NCBI GenBank assembly: GCA_016705365.1
Contig: JADIYI010000009.1
Span: 1-64,000, forward strand
Reading direction: 5' to 3'
Origin: Gammaproteobacteria bacterium
GTDB lineage: Bacteria > Pseudomonadota > Gammaproteobacteria > Pseudomonadales > UBA5518
Length of the DNA stretch: 64,000 nucleotides
Shown here: positions 8,390 through 18,519 of the stretch, piece by piece
Layout: every line of letters starts with the position of its first letter
Numbering within the stretch: the first letter of the stretch is position 1
Notes under the pieces: model-generated
Databases searched by the model: none
Seen by the model: only the letters and a program-made list of their open reading frames with translations
Told to the model about the DNA's origin: nothing
Made by a program: the position numbers and the translations under genes

Positions 8390-8390
8390 T

Positions 8391-9596
8391 TCAACCCCCG
8401 ATGGCCTCGGCGGGATCGACCTTCAGCGCCATGCGAATGGCAACCAGGCTGGCGAGCACGCAGATCAAGAGCACGGCGAAGAACCCCGCTATTGAGTCGG
8501 TCGGGATCAGCAGCACGTACTTGGGGAAGAGTGGCGCGGCGAAGGTTGCGGTGATCTTGCCGACGACAAACCCGATGACACCGAGTGCCAACGCCTGCTG
8601 CATGATCATTGCGGCGATCGTCCGGTTGCGCGTTCCGATCAGCTTCAACACCGCGATCTCGCGGATCTTGTCCATGGTCAGCGTGTAGATGATGAACGCG
8701 ACTATCGCGGCGCTGACGACCGCCAGGATCACCAAGAACATGCTGATCTGCTTTGCAGACGTCGCGATCAGCTTGCCGACCAGAATGCCTTCCATCTGCG
8801 CGCGCGTGTAGACGGTCAGCCGCTTCCAGCGCCGGATGGAGTCCGCCACGTCGTCGGGCGCATGACCCGGCTTGAGCCCGACCAGCACCGCGTTGACGAA
8901 CGAGTTCGTGCTCTGGGAAGCGAGCACGGATTCCAGCAGACCGGGGACGCCGGGTCGATTGAAGGCCGGATTGGCTTCGGTGCGACGCCGGCTTTGCCAG
9001 ATCGCATCGTTGTCCTTCAGGAACTGCGCTTCCTGGGCGTCCTTGAGTGGAATGAACACCATAGGGTCGCCGCTGGATGAGACCATGCGGCGCGTCAGCC
9101 CCACGACCAGATAGAGATTGCGGCGAATGGCAATGCGATCGCCGAGTTTGAAGCCGGCGGCGATATCCACGACGGCCTCGTAGTGACCACGCGTGATCTG
9201 GCGTCCGGCGACGAGATACGGCGGCCATCCCGGCGTGGCACCCAACGCGCCGGGAGCAATGCCGACCACCATGGTGCGCACATCCGCCTCGCCCTTTCGC
9301 ACCTGCATGGTCAGGTAGGTCACGTTCGCCGCCTGCGAGACTCCGGGCATCGCCAGGATGGTGCGATAGGTGTCGTCGTTGAGGCTCGACGGCTCGGCAT
9401 AGGGACCCAGCGTGTCCCGCTGCACGACCCAGAGATCGGCGCCACTGTTGTCGAGCAGCGCCCTGCCGTCATCCACCATACCCCGATAAACGCCGGCCAT
9501 GATCAGCGTGACGCCGATCAGCAGGCCGAGACCGAATCCAGTGAAGACAAATTTTCCCCAGGCATGGAGAATGTCGCGGCCGGCCAGGCTGATCAC
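8391..9596 (-). CDS. ABC transporter permease, FtsX/MacB-PCD type (DevC-like)
   Basis: A 401-aa membrane protein. One N-terminal TM segment (FGLGLLIGVTLIMAGVYRG) is followed by a large periplasmic MacB-PCD-like domain (about 45-260) and three C-terminal TM segments (ISMFLVILAVVSAAIVAFII, IGFVVGKI-region, FFAVLLICVLASLVAIRM). This DevC-like topology pairs with an HlyD-type adaptor, here encoded just upstream with an ATGA overlap (9593-9596). The substrate is unknown. No outer-membrane channel gene is nearby. Confidence 0.88.
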   Translation of the reverse strand: MISLAGRDILHAWGKFVFTGFGLGLLIGVTLIMAGVYRGMVDDGRALLDNSGADLWVVQRDTLGPYAEPSSLNDDTYRTILAMPGVSQAANVTYLTMQVRKGEADVRTMVVGIAPGALGATPGWPPYLVAGRQITRGHYEAVVDIAAGFKLGDRIAIRRNLYLVVGLTRRMVSSSGDPMVFIPLKDAQEAQFLKDNDAIWQSRRRTEANPAFNRPGVPGLLESVLASQSTNSFVNAVLVGLKPGHAPDDVADSIRRWKRLTVYTRAQMEGILVGKLIATSAKQISMFLVILAVVSAAIVAFIIYTLTMDKIREIAVLKLIGTRNRTIAAMIMQQALALGVIGFVVGKITATFAAPLFPKYVLLIPTDSIAGFFAVLLICVLASLVAIRMALKVDPAEAIGG

Positions 9597-10744
9597 TCCG
9601 CGACTCCGGCGATTTGATCGACCACCTTGACGCGGCTTCGGCCCGTCAGGGCTTTCTCACTGTAGGTTACGATCTGATCACCGGTACGTAGGCCCTCGCG
9701 CACTTGCACGAAGCCATCGAGATCGGACGCACCGACAACGACCGGCGAGAAGCGCAGCGCGCCGTCCACGAGCTGCCAGACACCGACCTTGCCGCCTTCA
9801 CGTCGGACGGCGGCGTTCGGAATTACCGGCGAGGCCGGGAGCGCCGGCAGGTCGACGGTGACTTCGGTCAGTTCACCCAACGGCGGGATCGGGTCCGGCA
9901 GGTCATCGAACGTCGCCTTGGCGAGCGTCTCCTCGGTGATCGCATCGGCCTTGGGCTCCACACGCAGCACGTGTCCTTGTACGCTCGCGCCAGCGCGCGA
10001 CCGCAATGCGATCCGCGCCGGCAGTCCTGCGGCCAAACCCGCCGCACTGATCTGATCGAAGCGTATGTTGATCCACAGGCTCTTCGGATCGATGACTTCC
10101 ACGACCGCCTGGCCGGCGACGATGGTCGTGCCCGGGTCGGCATTGCGCGCGACGACGACCGCGTCCACAGGTGAGATTAGGCGCAGATTGCTCCGTTGCG
10201 CGACCAGTCCTTCACGGTCCGCGCGTGCCCGATCCACATCTTCCCTGGCCGCGGACAACGCAGCATTGGCGATCTGCAGCTCCTGTCGCTTGGTCGTGAC
10301 CAATTCCTCGCTGACCGTGTGGACGGTGAACAACTGCTCGTACCGGCGCGCCTGGGCCTGTGCGTAGACTTGTCGTGCTTCCGCCTCGCTCAGCGCCGCT
10401 TCTGCACGCTTGAATGCCGAGCCCTGCGATCGAACGCGATCATCCAGATCAACGGGCTCCATCTCGCCAAGCACCTGACCTGCCCTGACCTGATCACCCA
10501 CATGAACATCCAGGCGTCTGACACGCCCGGCAAAGGTGGGTCCGATCTGGTAGGTGTAGCGAGCCTCGACGGTGCCGATACCGAACAACGCGGGCGTGAT
10601 TGCTCGAGACTCAACGTTCGTGACGGTCACGGCCACCGGCGCCAGCGGGCCAGATCGAAGCCCAACGTAGATGAAGAGTGCGAGGAGCGGAACGATCACG
10701 GCGATGAGCGCCAGCGTGCGACGCTGCAGCGGCAGGCCTTTCAT
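9593..10744 (-). CDS. HlyD/RND-type periplasmic adaptor protein
   Basis: A 383-aa membrane-fusion protein. The N-terminal signal anchor is RTLALIAVIVPLLALFIYVG. Lipoyl half-motifs occur near GRVRRLDVHVGDQVRAGQVL and LRLISPVDAVVVARNADPG, flanking a helical hairpin (about 115-185) rich in Ala, Arg and Glu. It then has a beta-barrel domain and the C-terminal segment LRTGDQIVTYSEKALTGRSRVKVV. It should connect the inner-membrane ABC permease to an outer-membrane exit duct. It overlaps the tetR stop by ATGA and is the first structural gene of the efflux operon. Confidence 0.88.
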   Translation of the reverse strand: MKGLPLQRRTLALIAVIVPLLALFIYVGLRSGPLAPVAVTVTNVESRAITPALFGIGTVEARYTYQIGPTFAGRVRRLDVHVGDQVRAGQVLGEMEPVDLDDRVRSQGSAFKRAEAALSEAEARQVYAQAQARRYEQLFTVHTVSEELVTTKRQELQIANAALSAAREDVDRARADREGLVAQRSNLRLISPVDAVVVARNADPGTTIVAGQAVVEVIDPKSLWINIRFDQISAAGLAAGLPARIALRSRAGASVQGHVLRVEPKADAITEETLAKATFDDLPDPIPPLGELTEVTVDLPALPASPVIPNAAVRREGGKVGVWQLVDGALRFSPVVVGASDLDGFVQVREGLRTGDQIVTYSEKALTGRSRVKVVDQIAGVAE

Positions 10745-11358
10745 GGCGTCCCCCGAATCCCACGCAGGTAGATCTCAAAGACGCGTGGCGCGTCGCGTCG
10801 GATGCGGGCGACATCGCCTGCCAGGAGCGACTGCATGACCAAGCCCTGGATCGTGCCAATGAATAAGATGGCAGCAGCCTCGCTGTCGAGAGCGATATTC
10901 AACTCCCCCTTTGCCTTGCCTGCTTCGACCAGCTCTTGCAGCCGTTGTCCGTACTTCTGGACAAGCGTTCGTGCCAAGCGCTTGGCACCCGACTTCTCTG
11001 CGCGCTGCAACTCTCCAAACATGATCCGCGGCACGCCGGGGTGTTCGACCACGAAATCCACGTGCGTCATGAAGATTGCCTCCAGTGCGGCGACCGGAGA
11101 CCTTGCGGATTCGGCGGCTTGGTTCACCCGGGAAAGCAGACGTTCCGCCACCCATTCCATGACGGCCTGCAGGATCGCGTCCTTGGTGGGGAAGTGACGA
11201 AACAGCGCGCCATGGGTCAAGCCCATGCGCGTGGCAATGGACGCAGTGGTGATGTCGTTGGGATTCTGCTCGGCCGCCAACTGAACGACGGCTTCGACCG
11301 TCACGGCGCGCCGCTCATCTGCGGGCAGGGGCTTTGCACGGCTGGGCATCGTCGTCAT
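10741..11358 (-). CDS. TetR/AcrR family repressor of the efflux operon
   Basis: A 205-aa regulator. The N-terminal helix-turn-helix contains ITTASIATRMGLTHGALFRHF, the canonical TetR pattern, followed by the alpha-helical ligand domain. It is the first gene of a four-gene operon (regulator, adaptor, permease, ATPase) with overlaps at each junction except the last. A palindrome lies 12 nt upstream of its start, so it very likely represses its own operon and is relieved by a substrate of the exporter. Confidence 0.88.
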   Translation of the reverse strand: MTTMPSRAKPLPADERRAVTVEAVVQLAAEQNPNDITTASIATRMGLTHGALFRHFPTKDAILQAVMEWVAERLLSRVNQAAESARSPVAALEAIFMTHVDFVVEHPGVPRIMFGELQRAEKSGAKRLARTLVQKYGQRLQELVEAGKAKGELNIALDSEAAAILFIGTIQGLVMQSLLAGDVARIRRDAPRVFEIYLRGIRGTP

Positions 11359-11369
11359 CGCCTCTAGTG

Positions 11370-11383
11370 AGTAAGTGCTTACT
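11370..11383. promoter_or_regulatory. Palindromic operator upstream of the tetR gene
   Basis: AGTAAG-TG-CTTACT is a perfect inverted repeat embedded in the longer TAGTGAGTAAGTGCTTACTA. It lies 12 nt before the tetR ATG (11358), in the expected place for autoregulation. Bases 11384-11513 hold no gene. Confidence 0.65.
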
Positions 11384-11513
11384 AGCTTATCACACAGACG
11401 GTTCGCAACGAGTAAGGACTTCCCCGGGCATGAGGTCAGCCCCCCCCCTACCCCTGCTCACCGCCGCCATTTCAGTCACTCACGGTGACTATTCCGGACG
11501 ATCCGCAAACCGC

Positions 11514-11858
11514 TCACCCCGCCTGACGCCAGAGCCCGGGAGTTACGGCGGCTACCGCACTGCCGTCGCCGTCCATCAACCGCAGTTCGCGCCGCCGGAG
11601 CGACGGATCGATACCCCCTGCGAGCAACCGTCGGGCAGCCCGATGTCGCGCCTGCGCCCGGGCGACAGGGACGTCCGGATAGGTCCCGAGGGAAAGCGTC
11701 TTGCGCTTGCCGGCGTACCGATAGTGGTAGTGCCAGTACCGCCCACCCTGGGGCCGAACGAGCAGATACAGATTTCCGCCGAAGGAGATCTTGCGCGGGT
11801 ATCGAACCTGCCCGTCGATCCGCGGACGCTCACGCGGCCATTCCAGGCCAGTGCGTGA
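11514..11858 (-). pseudogene. Integrase arm-binding-domain fragment, copy B
   Basis: Residues YRYAGKRKTLSLGTYPDVPV, then HRAARRLLAGGIDPS, again give the DUF4102 arm-binding domain, with no catalytic part. It is a diverged homologue of copy A (7322-7560) in the same orientation. Its 5' end is cut by the left inverted repeat of the IS6 element, and it is read in frame from the transposase. Confidence 0.75.
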
Positions 11859-12632
11859 GTTCTGGTGCATTGGCGAACATTGCTCGCCGCCTGCACCGTG
11901 AGGCACGGCGGAACCCGCCAGAGCCGCGGTCCACGAGTCCTTGAGAGAACGGGTCCGTCCATTCGCTCCGCTGTGCACCGAATACTGCTGCTTGCGAATC
12001 CGATGGGCGAGTTCAATGCCGGCGAGCGTGGTCGCGGCCGAGCGGAAACTCTTCAGTCCCAGCATGGGCGCGCAGCGTTGCTTGATGGCGCGATGGTCCT
12101 GCTCGACCACGTTGTTGAGATAGCGGCGCGCCCTGACCTCCACGTCTCGCCAGCGGAGATCTTCTGCCGCCAGCAAGCGCAATCCGCGGTGCGTGGCGCT
12201 GTTGCCGTCGACGTTGATCTTCTTCGGCCATGGCACGCCCTCCTGGCTGACTGCCATGCGGAAAAACGCCTGCGCCGCCTCCATGGTGCGATCACTGCAG
12301 AGCAACGACGCTACCGACTTTCCGCGCCGATCCACCGCGCGATACAGGTAGTGCCGCCCGCCCCGGACCGAAACTGCCGTCTCATCCATGCGCCAGGACG
12401 ATCCCGGCGATCGCGCGAACCGCGACCAACGCCGTTCGTACTCGGGCACGTAGCGCAACACCCAGCGCATGATCGTCGTGTGGGACACGACGATCCCCTG
12501 CTCCGCCATCATCGCGACCAGATCGCGATAGCTCAGCCTGTAGGTGATGTACCAGCGCACGCAGGTTTCGATGGTCTCGGCGGAGAAGCGACGGCCGCTG
12601 TAGATAGGGTCGCGCGCAGTACGTCTGGCCAT
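11514..12632 (-). CDS. IS6-family DDE transposase reading into an integrase fragment
   Basis: The first 255 residues or so are an IS6-type transposase: an N-terminal zinc/HTH-like region (FSAETIETCVRWYITYRLSY), then the DDE core with D in SWRMDETAV, D in INVDGNSATH and E in NNVVEQDHRAIKQR. Typical members end near 235-245 aa, inside the IS. Here no stop occurs before the left inverted repeat, and the frame continues for about 115 codons into the DUF4102 integrase fragment, giving a 372-aa chimera. Whether the tail matters is unknown; the DDE residues look intact. Confidence 0.85.
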   Translation of the reverse strand: MARRTARDPIYSGRRFSAETIETCVRWYITYRLSYRDLVAMMAEQGIVVSHTTIMRWVLRYVPEYERRWSRFARSPGSSWRMDETAVSVRGGRHYLYRAVDRRGKSVASLLCSDRTMEAAQAFFRMAVSQEGVPWPKKINVDGNSATHRGLRLLAAEDLRWRDVEVRARRYLNNVVEQDHRAIKQRCAPMLGLKSFRSAATTLAGIELAHRIRKQQYSVHSGANGRTRSLKDSWTAALAGSAVPHGAGGEQCSPMHQNSRTGLEWPRERPRIDGQVRYPRKISFGGNLYLLVRPQGGRYWHYHYRYAGKRKTLSLGTYPDVPVARAQARHRAARRLLAGGIDPSLRRRELRLMDGDGSAVAAVTPGLWRQAG

Positions 12633-12691
12633 CCGGTCCGTCCTCTAAATGGGAGGCGAATTCTAGGGCCCGGACGCCAATGCACCAGAAC
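11859..12691 (-). mobile_element. IS6-family insertion sequence
   Basis: An element of about 833 bp bounded by a perfect 17-bp terminal inverted repeat: GTTCTGGTGCATTGGCG at 11859-11875 and its complement at 12675-12691. Size and single transposase fit IS6/IS26-like elements. The 8-bp flanks (GTGCGTGA and CCAGATTG) do not match, so there is no target duplication, as happens after IS6 replicative or recombination-mediated rearrangement. The right end lies 72 bp from the stop of the Argonaute gene. Confidence 0.88.
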
Positions 12692-12762
12692 CCAGATTGA
12701 CCGTCAATACATTCCGCTTACAGAAGGCGGCCGGCGATAGATGGCGAAAGACAATCGCCCTA

Positions 12763-14311
12763 CTAGAACTTCAGAGCTGCCGATCCGCGTCCTTCGCGGA
12801 GCCCTATTTTCAGCCATCGCCAAGACATCACCAACCTTGGCACACCCCACCGGCAACAACCGTCGCTGTAGTTGCAGGCGTTGTAGTTGATCTTCGTCAA
12901 TCCCAAGCAAGCCGGACCGGGCCGGGAGGTTCGGGGCATCGGCCCGGTGCGGAGCAGAGCAAGGTACACGGGTCAAGGGGTCCGGGGGTCCGGGTCCGCA
13001 CCAGGCGGCGCGGCACCTACCCGCGTGTCCACGGGTAGGCGTTTCCGGCGCCAGGATCACGGGGTCCCGCGCATGACCGGGTAATCGCCGTTCCGAAACA
13101 GCTTCATGTCGCCGTTCGTGGTCTGAATCCTGACGCCCACCACGTTGGTCTCCGGCGGCGCGGCTTCCGTGAACGCCTGCCACTCCTCGTCATTGAAATT
13201 GGTTCGCCCGTGGATGAAGAACTCTTGCGGCGGCGTACCGTGCTTCTCGGTAAAGGTCTCAAGCACTTTGGCGATTAGCCCTTTTGCTTCTGCCGACTTC
13301 AGGTGGAACTCCCATTCGCCAGTCTTCCACGGCCCATTCGCTCCCCGAAACACGACACCGTCGCCTTCATTCAGAAACATCTGTGCCGCGCAGCAAGCGT
13401 GTTGCTTCATCATTCGGAATCAGCTTGAACACGAGTCCGATGTAGCAGACGCCTGGCCGGACGGCCGCCAACTTCCAAGGCGGATCAGGTTGCGTCTTGT
13501 AGTACAAGCCCGTCGACAAGTTCCACGCCACGCTGGCAGGTTCCTGCAATCGCCGCTTTGGATATCCGGCCTTGTTCAGGAATGCCTCAGGGGCCAGGGT
13601 CGTCTCACGGACCAATTGGGATGTATGTCCGAGCCTCAGCAACCTCGCCTTCACCTGTCGGTGAAAGTCAGGAACGTCATCAAAGATCTCCTCGTCAGTC
13701 TGGTCGATGACTCCAGCAAAGAGCGGAATATCCGTCTTGTCTCGCTGCGACTTCGCGAACTCGCCAGGATTCAACTCAAGACCGATCCGCCGCGCCAGTG
13801 GTTTGCAGCGCTCAAAGACAATCTCCGGAAGAACGAATATCCAGATGTCCACCCGGCGCTCCTCGTTCCGGTCGAAACGCTCAATCTCTCGGACAAAGAG
13901 ATCCACCGCCTTGCGTACCGCCTCATGTTGGTTGACGGTTCGGGTTGCCTCATCCAAAGCGTCGAGGTCGATGGTTCGTTCCACGAACTCACCGGACCCA
14001 GCATCAGGCCAAATGCTTCCTCGATGCCAGGGAAATTGGACAAGTGAAGCCGATGCTCCTTGTCCATCTTGCCTTTGGGGGAATGGAGATGAAACCACCA
14101 AGCCTGATGGCCCAACCCGAAAATAGGTCAATCCTTCCTTCGTTCCAAGGACGCCAACCGAAATCTCCTTTGAGCGTACCGGGCCGTTGTGCGGACCGTA
14201 GAGGAAAAGGCCATCCTTAGGGTGATCAGAAACCTGTCGATGCCCGAATGCTAGATCCGGCTCCGGCACGTAGATCACTTCCATCTGCTTGCCCACGCGC
14301 TCACTGCTCAT
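12763..14311 (-). CDS. Short prokaryotic Argonaute (MID-PIWI) of a SPARTA system (frameshifted as assembled)
   Basis: About 516 codons from ATG 14311 (or 14284) to the stop at 12763, the usual size of short pAgo. The start region [20 protein letters not shown] and the later [58 protein letters not shown] and [14 protein letters not shown] follow the short-pAgo pattern. In SPARTA this protein binds a guide RNA and target DNA, and activates the partner TIR domain; the PIWI domain itself is normally catalytically dead. Frame changes occur near 14050-13985, 13395, 13070 and 12850. It is the last gene of the six-gene minus-strand operon; the IS6 right end follows 72 bp downstream. Confidence 0.82.
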
Positions 14312-14339
14312 CCCCAAGCGCGCCGCCCCGAGCGTGGAA

Positions 14340-15679
14340 TCATCCTGCTCCTCGACATCCCTCCTCCAAGGCGTCCGGCAACTCCGTTGTGACGGGAGCT
14401 GTGACTCGATCGGCCTCGCGGCCAAGCTGAACCAAACTCCTCTAGCCAGGGGTACTTCAATCGTGGTCTTGCCAAGTGACAGGACTTGAAGGAATGCCAT
14501 CAAGCGGCCGTGCCACGCCTTGTTTCGCCATCCCTTACAGACGCTACGCCGAAGGCTGTGCTGCTTGTCCTTGTCAAAGACATCGCCTGCCTTTTGGCTG
14601 GCGAGCGTCGAGAACAGTACCCTTGCTTTGAATCGCAGGTGCGGCTCAGGCCACAGGCTTGGAATCACCGTCACTCCGTACTGCCAGACTCTGCCTGCGG
14701 CCGTATTGCACAACATCGACGCGCGGCGGCGACTTCCATTGCTCCATGCGATGAACTTGCCAATGGGCACGGTCTCGTCGGTGACGTGAAATCCGATTTG
14801 CCTAGACGAGTACTCGTATGGACGTAGTCCCTGGCAGCACAGAAACCGTTCCACGCCCGACGCAGCATCGAGACCAGCAAGCGCTCCGCCTCCTTGGCAT
14901 GGATACGAGCATCACCGCTGCCCTCTCCAGGAATTTCCGCCATCGGAATCTCCACGCGGACAAAGAAGCGCCCCAACTGAGCAAACCGCTCGTTGACTTC
15001 CTCAGCCGATGCGAAGGTGAAGAATCCGTGCTGAAAGGGCTCCACTGGAAAGGGTGCATCCATACAAGCCTTTGCCAGCACGTCTATGTCCATGGCACCC
15101 GAAGGCTGGAAGTAACGGATGAACGGGGGAAACGACTCAATCCGCACCCAGTTGCTCGTCAACACCTCGGGTGCCGATTGAACTCGGATGGCGAGGCGAT
15201 TCTTGTAGGCCTCCCAACTCGCGTTAATCGCGGCCGTGGGACTTCGCGGGACCCCTGCCGCTCAGGGCCTCAAGCAGCTCCCGCAATCCTTGCCCAGCTT
15301 CCGACGGGGTCGATCCGCTGCAACTCGCCGATTCCGAAGAGCTTATGTGCAGCGAGTCGCAGGGGAATGATGAACTTGTCATCCCCCGTTGCTCTGACGA
15401 CATCCTTACCGATACCGATCTCCTCCTGGACTCCTCTTTGTTCAAAGTGACATCGCGACAGCACAGAAGCATCTTGACGGCACGATCCTGAAGCGTGTTC
15501 GTGAGTGTCTTCCGCCACCTCTCACCTGGCTCCAGGCTCAGAATGTCTGCGAATACCGAATAGCCAGCCGCCTCCAAGCGCGGAGCAATCCAGAGTACGA
15601 ACTCGTCATCCTCCGGAGTCGCTTTGCTGATGAAGAGGACATCTCTTCCAGGCGATGGATGCGATTCGTCTGCGCTCAT
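14340..15679 (-). CDS. TIR-APAZ effector of a SPARTA system (frameshifted as assembled)
   Basis: About 446 codons, as in known TIR-APAZ proteins. The N-terminal TIR domain begins DVLFISKATPEDDEFVLWIA and contains SVFADILSLEPGERWRKTL, KMLLCCRDVTL and then EGVQEEIGIGKD with the likely NADase glutamate. The C-terminal APAZ half has RIESFPPFIRYFQPSGAMD, FFVRVEIPMAEIPG and LMAFLQVLSLGKTTIEV. The family depletes NAD+ when the paired Argonaute finds its target, causing abortive infection. Frame changes lie near 15470, 15310, 15190, 14800 and 14405. Its start is 10 nt after the DUF499 stop and its stop 28 nt before the Argonaute ATG, so the pair is cotranscribed with the upstream cassette. Confidence 0.8.
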
Positions 15680-15689
15680 CTCGGGCAGT

Positions 15690-18501
15690 TCATTCGAAAT
15701 CCGAATTCTTAAACTTTAGGACTTTGCTGTTTTCTTTCACGGTTCGTTGCAGACCCGCGTCGAATCCGGCTCCCGACTCCGCCTGAATCTCCACCGATAT
15801 CTTCACCGCCACCCCTGTCCGAGTCGTGAAGTTCTGAACTATTTCGTCAACGACGTCCGCAAACTGCTTCTTTGCCAGAATCGGGTCGAGGTCAACGGTC
15901 CCATAGAACTGCGTCTTGGTTGGCTCACTCGACGGGCCTGCCGGAATCCCGCCAGATCCACCCTTCCCTTCAAGAATTGCACCGACCGGCGCAGGCCCAT
16001 CGCCCGTCCATGTGCCCGGTGCCTTTGCGCGGGAAGCGTCTTCAGCGGCGCGAAGGTTCTCCAGATCGCGGCGGTCGCGGGCTCGATGAGCAGCAGCGAC
16101 GAATCGAGTATGGGCGTCGTAGACTTTCCGTAGATGAAGCCGAGATACTTCTCTTGCTCCTTGCCCTGAGCGAAAGCAAAGAAGTCGCGACTCTCTGCGC
16201 CTGCCGCCAATGTCCGCTGGAAGACGTTGTCGTCCTTCAACCGCGGCAGCATAGCTGCTGACAGCTCTGCTGCCAAACGTTGAGCGCGCTGACCTCCTTA
16301 GCGTCGTCCTTCCAGAACCAGTCCTTTAGCACCTTGGCAAGATGGATCGGCGCCCACTCGGTGATAAGCAGCTCGCTTTCCTTGAGCACGCGCTCGATTT
16401 CCTGTGACCAGTTCTGCGCGCCCGGGTTGACCTGGAAGTGCTCCCACCGCAGCTCGGACAAGCCCTTGCCGGGTCGGGCCTCCTGCATTGGTGCCACGAT
16501 CCACTTGTAGGTCTCGCGGATCATTCGGCGCACGGTCTCCTCAGCTTGCTCCAGGCTGGCGTTCGCCTGCTTAGCCATCAAGTTGTCGAGAACGATGCGG
16601 TTGTCCTTGTAGTCGGCGACGATGCTGCGCCAGGCTAAGAACGAGCGGACATGGTCCTTCAGCCGGCTGACGCTGTCGTAGTCGGCCGCCAAGAAGATCA
16701 AGCGGTTCTGTTTGATCCGTGGCTGCTCGCCGCGCTTCTTCAGGATCTCAGCGGCGCGGTCAATGGCCAGACTCTGACCACTCTTGCTGAACGCCGCGTC
16801 GGGAGGCAGCACCACCAGACGCAACGCCCAGTCGTCGGGCACGTCGCCGCTGTCCGTGAATACATGAGTGCCACCGAACACACCGCTAGCGAAGCCGCGC
16901 TGCACGCGCTCGCGTACGGTCGGGAACACATCCTCCTTGTCTTGGAAACGGCGCTTGCGCTCCTCCATCTCGCGCCGCAGGTTGGGCCGCGTATCGAGCC
17001 AAAAGCGGTTGTTGGCATGGTTGAGATAGTGGAGGCGCTCACCAAGACGTCGCAGGGCGTCCTTGAATAGTCCGATCTGTTGGCCAGGTTGAATGATGCC
17101 GAGAATTACGCGCTCGAGCTCCAGACCGCGCACGAGTTGGTTCGTGGTGCTGGGGCGCTGCCGAGAACACCGACCACGCCGCGCGGCAGGCCTGTACGCT
17201 CCCAAAGCGCGTGTCCTTGTTCTCGATCTCGGTGGTCTCAGCGCGCTCTCCGTCCACGTCGCGCTCCAGTACTGGGTCCCATCCAGGAGGCAGGTAGTAA
17301 ATGACCTCGTTACGCACGTCCGCGTCGTATAGCGGTAGGCTGCCCGGCATGATCAGCGGGTCATTGTTGCCGTCCTTCCACAGGCGATGGATGACCTTGG
17401 CCATAAGCTTCAGCACCCCGCGCGTGCGTTGAAAGCTGTCCAGCGTGGACCAGTCCTCGTAGAGCCGATCGAACACCTCGGGGTGGATGGGGTAGGCGTG
17501 GACCAGACGATCGAAGTAGCGGCTTTCCTGCGTCTCCTGCGGGAAGTCGTCGCGGTTTGCGGTGTAGAAGTCCGCGAAGGCACGACACACCGACTCCATC
17601 GCCAGCTTGTCGTTGATCGACGCGAACAGGCGCCGCCGAACGATCTCGAAGGCTTCCTCGGTGGCTACCGGCTTCCACAACGCCTGCACCCGCCCGAAAT
17701 AGTGCGCTAGCGCTTCCAGCGCCTTGACGCCGCGCTGACTACCCGCTTCCTTATCCGACTCGCAGGCAGCGACGCCAGCAGCACTGCCGTCGGAACAGCC
17801 TTCAGTGCCTCTGTCAGCGCCTGCACGAACGACAGGTTGGAATCGAACGTGCCCCACTGGGAGGGCCTGCCCTCTTCGAACTGCCGCACATAGGCAACCA
17901 ACTCGTAGATCAGGATCACGCACGGCGCGCATCGCGCCAGAAGCGTTGCCAGCACCGCCTTGCCCGGTGACGTTCCCGACGTGTCGGCATCAGCCACCAA
18001 GGCGTAGCCTTCCGCGCCGCCGAGTTGCCAGGCTAGATCGCCCCACAGCGTGCGAACCACTTGCGCATCGCGCTTGATGGGTTGGTTGGGCGACGACTTG
18101 ATGCCGTCGAGCACGGCGATGCGAGCGCGTGGCAGTTCCGTGATCTCCGCTGAGTCCAGGATAGCCGCGACGCCCTGCAGGTCGCTGGCCGGAACCTCGC
18201 CCTTGGCCAAGTGATAGACCGCAAGCATCGTGTGGGTCTTGCCCCACCAAACGCGGTCTGCAACTGTATGACGGGGTCGCCGCCCTTGCCGCATAGGCGT
18301 TTGACCACCGAGTCGAGGCAGCAGGCGCATGCCCTCAGTAATGAAAGTGCGCTGAAAGAACAGCTCGGCGTTCTGGTATTCGGGTGCGGCCGAGCCTTGA
18401 TGAACTCTCGAGATATCGGCCGCGAACTCAGCCTGTTGGAACGACCCCTTGAGAACATCCTCGTGAGGAATAGCGACTTCACGCCAAGGTTTAAGCGCCA
18501 T
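15690..18501 (-). CDS. DUF499 P-loop ATPase, anti-phage associated (frameshifted as assembled)
   Basis: About 937 codons. It begins [23 protein letters not shown] and ends with the family C-terminus ([20 protein letters not shown]..., then [16 protein letters not shown]). The Walker A region should read [19 protein letters not shown], but one G is missing from the G run at about 18242, so this stretch is split between two frames. Other shifts lie near 17750, 17160, 16270 and 16000. DUF499 (COG1483) ATPases occur beside DUF1156 methylases in defence islands. The ATG is 18 nt after the DUF1156 stop and follows GGGGAAGAAG. Confidence 0.8.
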
Positions 18502-18519
18502 GCTCTTCTTCCCCCTCGC

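Noticed and set aside
11851..12699. Target-site duplication around the IS6 element
   Set aside because: The 8-bp flanks GTGCGTGA and CCAGATTG do not match.
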